Of a DNA stretch of 64,000 bases, positions 58,225-64,000 are shown in pieces. A program made the translations under genes and the position numbers. The notes under the pieces were generated by a model that saw only the letters and a program-made list of their open reading frames with translations, was not told where the DNA came from and ran no database searches. Positions within the stretch are counted from its first letter, which is position 1; each line of letters starts with the position of its first letter. Source of the DNA: Peiella sedimenti (GTDB lineage: Bacteria; Pseudomonadota; Alphaproteobacteria; Caulobacterales; Caulobacteraceae); the NCBI RefSeq assembly GCF_030504955.1, contig NZ_JAUKTR010000005.1:124001-188000 (forward strand), read 5' to 3'.

Positions 58225-59421
58225 TCAGGAAGCTGTAAAGGTCCGATCAGCCCGCCGCGGGTCGAGCAGCAGACCCGACACTGTCGCCGCCAGCAGACGG
58301 TCCGCCATCGGCAGGCGGGCGACCTTGCCCAGCACGTGGTCGCGCACCCACGGCAGCAGCGCGCCGTCGGCCTGATAGAAGGGCGTGAAGATCAGGCTCA
58401 GCGCCTGGTAGAGCCGCACGTGCCAGCGCCGCTCGCGGCAGTAGGCGAACAGCGCCGCCTCAAGGTCGGCCGAGCTCTCCAGCGCGCGGGCCAGCACCCA
58501 GGCATCGAGCAGTCCCATGTTCACGCCCTGGCCCAGCTGGGGGCTGGTGGCGTGGGCGGCGTCGCCGATGACCGCCACGCGGTTCGCACAGGGCCGCCCC
58601 AGGGTGTGATGCCCGTAGCGGGCCAGGGTCAGCTGATCCGCATCTTCGATCGCCGCCAGCACGGGCGCCGTCTCGGGCCAAAGGGACAGAACCTCGGCCT
58701 TCCAGGCCTCCAGACCCACCTCGCGCCACGCCCCGTACTGCGCGGGCTTCAGGCTCCAGAAGAAGGTGGCGCACCGCTCGCCGTCGGGGCCGCGTCCGCA
58801 GGGCAGAACGCCGATCATCCTGGCCGCGCCGCGATAGACCTGCTCCAGCGCCGCCGGATCGAAGGGCGCGCCAGGCTGGGGCACGGTGGTCCACAATGCG
58901 CCATAGGCCAGCTCGGTGCGGCGCGGGCGCAGGGCGGCGGCGATGGCCGACCGGGCGCCGGAAGCGTCCACCACCAGATCGAAGCCCGCGCTGGTCCAGC
59001 CCCGGCTGTCGGTCAGCCGTCCCTCGGAAGCGCCGGTGATCTCGCGGCGCGTTTCAAAGACCACGCCCTCGGCGACGCAGGCCTTGAACAGGAGATCGAA
59101 CATGGCGGTCCGATGGATGCCGACGGCCGTTCGCGGGCGATTGAGCGCCGCATAGCCCACGTCCAGCACGATGCGGCGCCGACGCGCCTCGCGCCCGAAC
59201 AGGCGCTGGATCGGAGCCCCCACGGCTTCGGCCTCGGCCCCCAGTTCCAGCGTGTCCAGCACATGCAGACCGGTGGGCTGAAGCATGAAGCCGGCGCCCA
59301 CCGGGCGGGGCCGGTCAAAGCGTTCGTGCACGACGACGCGACGGCCCTGGCGCGCCAGCATCAACGCCAGGGCTAGGCCGCTGGGGCCCGCCCCGACGAC
59401 GGCGACGTCCTTGAGGATCAC
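58225..59421 (-). CDS. FAD-dependent monooxygenase (PHBH/UbiH family)
   Basis: 398 residues. The N-terminal dinucleotide loop is V-A-V-V-G-A-G-P-S-G-L-A-L-A. The conserved D-G region and the FAD ribityl motif I-G-D-A-A-H-A-T-S-P-Q-L-G-Q-G-V-N-M place it in the aromatic/group A flavin monooxygenase family. Substrates range from aromatics to ubiquinone precursors; none can be assigned. It overlaps the upstream DUF4893 gene by 4 bp. Confidence 0.9.
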   Translation of the reverse strand: MILKDVAVVGAGPSGLALALMLARQGRRVVVHERFDRPRPVGAGFMLQPTGLHVLDTLELGAEAEAVGAPIQRLFGREARRRRIVLDVGYAALNRPRTAVGIHRTAMFDLLFKACVAEGVVFETRREITGASEGRLTDSRGWTSAGFDLVVDASGARSAIAAALRPRRTELAYGALWTTVPQPGAPFDPAALEQVYRGAARMIGVLPCGRGPDGERCATFFWSLKPAQYGAWREVGLEAWKAEVLSLWPETAPVLAAIEDADQLTLARYGHHTLGRPCANRVAVIGDAAHATSPQLGQGVNMGLLDAWVLARALESSADLEAALFAYCRERRWHVRLYQALSLIFTPFYQADGALLPWVRDHVLGKVARLPMADRLLAATVSGLLLDPRRADRTFTAS

Positions 59422-60062
59422 GCCGGGACGAGTTCGATCAGGTCCAGGTTCGATTCGTACTGGGGCCAGGGAATGACCAGCCGCCAGCGACCGGGCGCGA
59501 AACGCTCCAGCCGCGCCACCATGTCCCGGTCGGGATTGGGGCCGTAGGACCGCGCGGGCGGCTCGTCGCCCAGGGCCATGGAGCCGAGGAAGATCATCTC
59601 GGTCCCGCTCTCAGGGAACAGCAGGCCGCTGGGCCGCTGCGAGCCCGTCAGCTTGGAGAACTTGAGCCCGTTCGGGGTGCGCTCGATGCGGCAGGCGAAC
59701 CAGCCATAGACCACATAGCCCAGCCCGCCGTCGGTCTGGGAGCCCAGCTTGACCGTCCGGCAGCGGTACTCGCCCTCAGGCGGCTCCACGTCGGATAGGC
59801 GGGCGTCGGGATCGATCAGGTCTCCGGTTCCGCGAAGGTCGCCCGAGCCGTCGAAGCGGCGCGCCTGCTCAAGAGCCACGCGCCAGGCCTGATCGATGCG
59901 GGTCAGCCGGTCGCGGTCAGCCGAGGTGATGATCGAGCGCCAGTCGCGCATCACCGGACCGCTCGGCGGCGGCGGCGGCGGCGGCGGGGTCGTCGCGCAG
60001 GCGGCCAGCCAGGCCGCCAATGCGGCGGCGGCCAGGGCGCGAAGGGCTCTAGGAGGGGTCAT
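59418..60062 (-). CDS. DUF4893 lipoprotein
   Basis: 214 residues from the ATG at 60062. The signal peptide ends in the lipobox L-A-A-C, followed by a Pro-rich run, so the protein is probably membrane-anchored. The DUF4893 domain starts W-R-S-I-I-T-S-A-D-R-D-R-L, continues with Y-R-C-R-T-V-K-L-G and ends R-L-V-I-P-W-P-Q-Y-E-S-N-L-D-L-I-E-L-V-P. The function of the family is unknown. It is coupled to the monooxygenase gene. Confidence 0.87.
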   Translation of the reverse strand: MTPPRALRALAAAALAAWLAACATTPPPPPPPPSGPVMRDWRSIITSADRDRLTRIDQAWRVALEQARRFDGSGDLRGTGDLIDPDARLSDVEPPEGEYRCRTVKLGSQTDGGLGYVVYGWFACRIERTPNGLKFSKLTGSQRPSGLLFPESGTEMIFLGSMALGDEPPARSYGPNPDRDMVARLERFAPGRWRLVIPWPQYESNLDLIELVPA

Positions 60063-60128
60063 GGGCGGCCTCGCTGACTGTGGCGACAGACAAGCGGGGC
60101 GCGGGCCGCGGGTCAAGGCGGCCGGGGT

Positions 60129-60992
60129 TCAGCCCTCGTCGGCGGTGGCCGCGGCCTTGCGCGGACGGCCGCGGCGGCGGGGCGCCGCTTCCTCGTCGCC
60201 CGACGGCGCTTCGGCGGCGCTCTCGTCCACGGCGGGAGCGGGCCGGGTCAGAAAGCCTGGCAGGCCCTGATCCTGGCTTTCGCCCTCATCCGCGGCGCGG
60301 GCCTCGCGACGGGGCCGGCGCTCGCGGCGGGCCTCACGCTCGCCGTTGTCCTCGGAGCGCTCGTCCGAGCGCGGCTCGATGACCTCGAGCGGATCACGCC
60401 CAGAGCGCTCGCCGCTCTCGTCGCGGCCCTCACGCGGCTCGTCGCGGTCATCGCGCGGGCGGCGGTCATCGCGATCGCGATAGCGGTCACGCCGGTCGCG
60501 GCGGCCGCCTTCGCGATTGTCCCGATCGCGGCCCTCGCGGCGATCCTCCCACTGCCGTTCCGAACGATCCTGGCGCTCGCCCTGGGCGTCGCCCTGGGTC
60601 TCGCCGCCGTCGCCGGCCTGGCCCTGGGGCTGTTCCGGCGGGGTCTGGAAGCGGGTCTCGTCCTCGAAGTCGATGTCGAAGCCCTGGGAAATCCCCTCGC
60701 GCGCGGCGATCTCGGACACGGGCCGTTGCGGCTGCAGCGTGCGCAGCAGGCGGAAGTAGTGCTCGGCGTGCTGCATGTAGTTCTCGGCCAGCACCCGGTC
60801 GCCCGAAGAGCCGGCGTCGCGCGCCAGCTGCACATAGCGCTCGTAGACCGTCTGGGCGTTGCCGCGCACCTTGATCCCCTCGGGACCTTGCGAGTCCCAT
60901 GAGCGGTTGGGGTTGTTGCTCTGGCCGCCTCCGCCGCCGCCCGGCTTGCGGTTGCGGCCCCGTTGGCGCTTCATGCCCTTGAAATCTCTCAT
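60129..60992 (-). CDS. DUF4167 protein with long charged tail
   Basis: 287 residues from the ATG at 60992 (M-R-D-F-K-G-M-K-R-Q-R-G-R-N-R). The N-terminal ~95 residues are the DUF4167 domain: G-I-K-V-R-G-N-A-Q-T-V-Y-E-R-Y-V-Q-L-A-R-D-A and N-Y-M-Q-H-A-E-H-Y-F-R-L-L. The rest is disordered, with dense Arg/Asp/Gly repeats (about residues 140-230), and ends R-R-R-G-R-P-R-K-A. An RNA-binding role is plausible (inference). It lies downstream of prmC on the same strand, the conserved alphaproteobacterial order. Confidence 0.9.
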   Translation of the reverse strand: MRDFKGMKRQRGRNRKPGGGGGGQSNNPNRSWDSQGPEGIKVRGNAQTVYERYVQLARDAGSSGDRVLAENYMQHAEHYFRLLRTLQPQRPVSEIAAREGISQGFDIDFEDETRFQTPPEQPQGQAGDGGETQGDAQGERQDRSERQWEDRREGRDRDNREGGRRDRRDRYRDRDDRRPRDDRDEPREGRDESGERSGRDPLEVIEPRSDERSEDNGEREARRERRPRREARAADEGESQDQGLPGFLTRPAPAVDESAAEAPSGDEEAAPRRRGRPRKAAATADEG

Positions 60993-61229
60993 GCCTGCTA
61001 CCGTTGGCTCGCGCCTGCGCGAGTCTGTCAGCCCTTTCGCCCGTCTGGTCCGGGGGCCCATCCCCCATCAGCCGAATTCGCGAAAGTCAGGAGTCTCCCC
61101 GCCTGGGCCGTGGTCCGAGAGGCGGCTGATACGCCGCCGCCCGCCGTCACGACCCGTTCGCCGCGCATTGCGTGACGGCTTTGCCGCCGCCGCGCTCTGA
61201 TGGCGATTTGGTTGGAGACAGGGGCAGAC
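60993..61229. other. Intergenic gap, nothing recognised
   Basis: Between DUF4167 and prmC. Open frames here overlap each other on both strands and show no domain or good ribosome-binding site. No terminator with a T-tract was seen. Confidence 0.5.
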
Positions 61230-62117
61230 TTACCCCGTCGGCCCGCCGTTTCCAAGGGGATTTTTCACGCCCGCCACGACACGGTCGCGGTCGCCGAGGT
61301 CCTTGATCACCCGCACCTGATCGGCGCCCGCATCACGGAACAGGGCGGTCACGTCCGCCCCCTGGGTCCAGCCGATCTCCACCAGGAACAGGCCGCCCGG
61401 CTTGAGCACGCGCAGAATCTCGGGCGCCAGGACGCGATAGGCGTCCAGCCCGTCCGGGCCGCCGTCCAGCGCCAGGCGCGGATCATGCTCGCGCACCTCG
61501 GGATCCAGCGTCTCGATCTCAGCCGTCGGAATGTAGGGCGGGTTCGAAACCACCAGATCGAACGAGGCGTCCGCCAGCCCATCGGCCCAGGCGGTGCGCA
61601 GAAAGGCGGCGCGCCCCTCCAGCCCCAGATTGGCGGCGTTTTCGCGGGCCACGGCCAGGGCCTCCTCCGAGATGTCCGTGCCCAGGCCCTTGGCCGCCGG
61701 CCGCTCGGCCAGGATGGCCAGCAGGATGGCGCCGGACCCCACGCCCATGTCGAGCAGGTTGAAGCCCATGCCGTCGGGAAACTGGCGCAGGGCCTCATCG
61801 ACGATGACCTCGGTGTCGGGCCTCGGGACGAGCGCGGCGGGACCGAGGTTGAGCAGTATCTTCCAGAAGCCCTTGCGGCCCAGGATTCGCGCCACGGGCT
61901 CGCGCCGCTCGCGCCGCTCGAGCCAGGCGTCGAGTTGGCCTGACTGTTCCGCCGTCAGCGGACGATAGGGGTCGGTCAGAATATCAAGCCGCGTCGCGCC
62001 GGTGGCCGCTTCGAGCAGCAGCCGCGCATCGATGGCGGGGCTGTCGATATGGGCGGCCTTCAGCCGCGCCTGGGCGGCCTTCCAGGCCTGGACGAGGGTC
62101 GGAGCATCCGTGGTCAT
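61230..62117 (-). CDS. prmC: Release factor glutamine N5-methyltransferase
   Basis: 295 residues. PrmC (HemK) methylates the GGQ glutamine of release factors RF1 and RF2. The N-terminal helical domain is followed by the SAM-binding L-L-D-M-G-V-G-S-G-A-I-L-L and the catalytic V-V-S-N-P-P-Y-I (N-P-P-Y) motif near residue 187. prfA, which usually sits just upstream, is absent: the upstream neighbour is the divergent YihY gene. Confidence 0.95.
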   Translation of the reverse strand: MTTDAPTLVQAWKAAQARLKAAHIDSPAIDARLLLEAATGATRLDILTDPYRPLTAEQSGQLDAWLERRERREPVARILGRKGFWKILLNLGPAALVPRPDTEVIVDEALRQFPDGMGFNLLDMGVGSGAILLAILAERPAAKGLGTDISEEALAVARENAANLGLEGRAAFLRTAWADGLADASFDLVVSNPPYIPTAEIETLDPEVREHDPRLALDGGPDGLDAYRVLAPEILRVLKPGGLFLVEIGWTQGADVTALFRDAGADQVRVIKDLGDRDRVVAGVKNPLGNGGPTG

Positions 62118-62201
62118 CGGCCCCAGATGCGCGCTCGCCTCCCGTTGAGCAAGGGCGGCGGGCGCGGGAACGTCAGACCCAAGCGTGGCGTTTGACGCCT
62201 C

Positions 62202-63437
62202 ATGGCGGCGGGCAGACCCTCTTCAAAAAAGGCCTCCCTGTTGGGGCCCCTGACCGCGGCGGGCGTCGTTGCGGCGGTGGCCGGCGGCCTACTGGCGGCT
62301 CGCCGCTTCGAGGTGGCCGACCGGCTGAAGACCCGGTTGGGCAAGGGCCTGGCGCCGCCCGCTCCGCCAGCGGACGAGGACACGCCCGAGGCCTGCGCCG
62401 AGCGCGAGCCGGGCCGCGGCCGCGAGGCCGGAGCTCCGACGGCCATCCCGAAGAAGGGCTGGATGGACATCGCCTGGCGCGTGGGCCTCAGCTATTTCGG
62501 CGACCGGCTGGGCTTCATCTCGGCGGGCGTCACCTTCTTCGTGGTGCTGTCGCTGTTCCCGACCCTGCTGATGATCGTCACCTTCTACGGGTTGATCTTC
62601 GACGCCTCCAACGCCTGGGACCACATCGACTATCTTCGCGGCGTCCTGCCGCGCCAGATCGCCGACTTCATCGGCAACGAGATGCAGCGCCTGTCCATCG
62701 ATCGCGGCGCCACGCTCAGCCTGACTTTGGCGGGGACGACCCTGCTGTCCCTCTGGACCGCCAGCGGGGCCGTGCGCACGCTCTTCTATGGCCTCAACGT
62801 GGCCTACCACGAGACCGAGAAGCGCAACGTCATCAAGTACGCCCTGATCTGCCTGGCCTTCACCGCCGCCGCCATCGCCGCTGTGGTTCTGGCCCTGGCC
62901 CTGGTGGTGGGCGCGCCCCTTCTGCTGGAGCCGCTGCGCCTGACCGCCGAGGTCCAGGCGCTGGAGCCGCTGCGCTGGCCCCTTCTGGCGGCGCTCTACA
63001 TCGCAGCCATGACGGCCATCTACCGCTACGGTCCCTGCCGTCAGCGGGCCAGGTGGCGCTGGGTGACCCCGGGGGGAATCTTCGCCGCCGTCGGCGCTCT
63101 GGCGGTCTCGGCGGCCTTCAGCTGGTACATCAACGAACTGGCCGACTTCCGGCGCTCCTATGGCTCGCTGGGGGCCATGATGGCCTTCATGCTGTGGGTC
63201 TGGTTCAGCGTTCAGATCATCCTGCTGGGCGCCAAGCTGAACGCCGAGATTGAGCACCAGACCGCGGTCGACACCACGACCGGTCACCCCATGCCCATGG
63301 GCCAACGCGGCGCCGTGGTGGCCGACACCCTGGGCGCACGGCGCGGCGCGACCAACGCCTGGGCCTTCACCATGAAGCACGCCGAGGAGCTGTCGCGACG
63401 CCTGACCCTCAGGCGGCGACGGCCCGATCAGGACTGA
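62202..63437 (+). CDS. YihY/BrkB family membrane protein
   Basis: 411 residues. A 90-residue N-terminal part with one hydrophobic stretch precedes the YihY core. The core begins F-G-D-R-L-G-F-I-S-A-G-V-T-F-F-V-V-L-S-L-F-P-T-L and has about six transmembrane segments, including S-G-A-V-R-T-L-F-Y-G-L-N-V-A-Y and G-S-L-G-A-M-M-A-F-M-L-W-V-W-F. The family was once called RNase BN in error; its function is unknown. The 3' end overlaps the convergent kinase gene by 29 bp. Confidence 0.92.
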   Translation: MAAGRPSSKKASLLGPLTAAGVVAAVAGGLLAARRFEVADRLKTRLGKGLAPPAPPADEDTPEACAEREPGRGREAGAPTAIPKKGWMDIAWRVGLSYFGDRLGFISAGVTFFVVLSLFPTLLMIVTFYGLIFDASNAWDHIDYLRGVLPRQIADFIGNEMQRLSIDRGATLSLTLAGTTLLSLWTASGAVRTLFYGLNVAYHETEKRNVIKYALICLAFTAAAIAAVVLALALVVGAPLLLEPLRLTAEVQALEPLRWPLLAALYIAAMTAIYRYGPCRQRARWRWVTPGGIFAAVGALAVSAAFSWYINELADFRRSYGSLGAMMAFMLWVWFSVQIILLGAKLNAEIEHQTAVDTTTGHPMPMGQRGAVVADTLGARRGATNAWAFTMKHAEELSRRLTLRRRRPDQD

Positions 63438-64000
63438 CGACGGCCGCCGAAAGCGCGGCCAGCAGCTGGTCAGGCCGGATCGGCTTCTGCACCACCTGGC
63501 ACATGCCCGCGGCCAGATAGAGCCGCGCGTCGTCAGGATCAGCGTTGGCCGTAAGCGCGATCACCGGCGTCGCGGCCGACGGGGTGCGCGAGGCGCGGAT
63601 GGCGCGGGTCGCCTCGACGCCGTCCATGCCCGGCATCTTGATGTCCATGAAGATCACGTCGAAGGCGCCTTCAACCGCGCGGTCCACCGCGTCCCGACCG
63701 TCCACGGCGGTCTCGCATTCACAGCCGGCGGCCTCAAGAAGCTTGCTCGCCACCAGCCGGTTGGTGGGATTGTCATCGGCGATCAGGACGCGCAGGCCCG
63801 AGCGCACGGGCTGGGACGTCGCCTCGACCTTGATTTCTTCGGCAGACTCCGACGCAGGCACATGGAAGAGGACGATCTCGAAGGTGAAGGCCGCACCGCA
63901 GCCCGGCGTGGAATCCACGCGAATGCCGCCGCTCAGGCTCTCGACGATCTGGCGGCAGATCGCCAGGCCCAGCCCGGCCCCGTGCCCCTTCTCACGCCCG
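63409..64000 (-). CDS. Hybrid sensor histidine kinase, C-terminal part (continues past window)
   Basis: The frame is open to the right edge, so only the last ~197 residues are visible. The ATPase G2 box G-H-G-A-G-L-G-L-A-I-C-R-Q-I-V is near the edge, then G-G-I-R-V-D-S-T-P-G-C-G-A-A-F-T. A receiver domain follows: L-I-A-D-D-N-P-T-N-R, the phosphoacceptor Asp in D-V-I-F-M-D-I-K-M-P-G-M-D-G, and the conserved Lys in V-V-Q-K-P-I-R-P. The sensor part is outside the window. The stimulus is unknown. Confidence 0.92.
   Translation of the reverse strand, partial: GREKGHGAGLGLAICRQIVESLSGGIRVDSTPGCGAAFTFEIVLFHVPASESAEEIKVEATSQPVRSGLRVLIADDNPTNRLVASKLLEAAGCECETAVDGRDAVDRAVEGAFDVIFMDIKMPGMDGVEATRAIRASRTPSAATPVIALTANADPDDARLYLAAGMCQVVQKPIRPDQLLAALSAAVVSPDRAVAA

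Overview
This 64 kb window is GC-rich chromosomal DNA of an alphaproteobacterium, most probably a member of the Caulobacteraceae (Brevundimonas-like). That placement is inferred from gene content (rdgB-hemW-rsmI-yraN-gshB-comM run, hrcA-grpE, DUF4167 and DUF4893 proteins, many TonB/efflux/peptidase genes) and from an alphaproteobacterial LexA box (GTTC-N7-GTTC). No species can be named from the sequence alone.

Positions 1 to about 9,440 are an accessory island. The left edge carries the end of an operon encoding an E1-like (ThiF-fold, DUF6791-type) adenylating enzyme and a DUF6527 protein. This pairing is characteristic of bacterial ubiquitin-like conjugation operons; the ubiquitin-like protein and E2 would lie left of the window. 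Next come a large serine recombinase flanked by related inverted repeats, a ParB-like protein, a strongly structured intergenic region, a P-loop ATPase, an Xre regulator overlapping a RuvC-fold protein, and a second large serine recombinase. That recombinase reads directly into the antisense strand of comM, which is interrupted after its conserved N-P-C motif. The island is therefore integrated in comM, and its left end and the rest of comM are outside the window.

From 10.5 to 15.4 kb is a leftward housekeeping run (rdgB, hemW, rsmI, yraN, a SirB1-like transglutaminase, gshB, comM). From 15.5 to 16.6 kb lies a small membrane peptide, a DUF2975 membrane protein and a YozG-type Xre regulator behind an AT-rich promoter with a palindrome. 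From 16.6 to 31.5 kb are Smr, a PfkB kinase, an ATP-grasp protein, nth, acs, a creatininase-family hydrolase, dapB, dnaJ, dnaK (with a recognisable heat-shock promoter), a dienelactone hydrolase, grpE, hrcA, an acetyltransferase, rph and ku. 

From 31.6 to 44.5 kb are envelope and nutrient functions: a TonB-dependent receptor divergent from a beta-propeller phytase lipoprotein with a 19-bp palindrome between them, an LD-carboxypeptidase divergent from an Mpl-type murein ligase, an RND efflux permease with its adaptor, and an M13 metallopeptidase. From 44.6 to 64 kb are a ThDP enzyme with two acyl-CoA dehydrogenases, cobT with a phytase-like lipoprotein, a LysR regulator, an L-2-hydroxyglutarate oxidase-type enzyme, a GST and VOC pair, a serine beta-lactamase-like hydrolase, an FAD monooxygenase, DUF4893 and DUF4167 proteins, prmC, a YihY/BrkB membrane protein, and the C-terminal end of a hybrid histidine kinase running off the right edge. 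No tRNA, rRNA, CRISPR array or insertion sequence was recognised.
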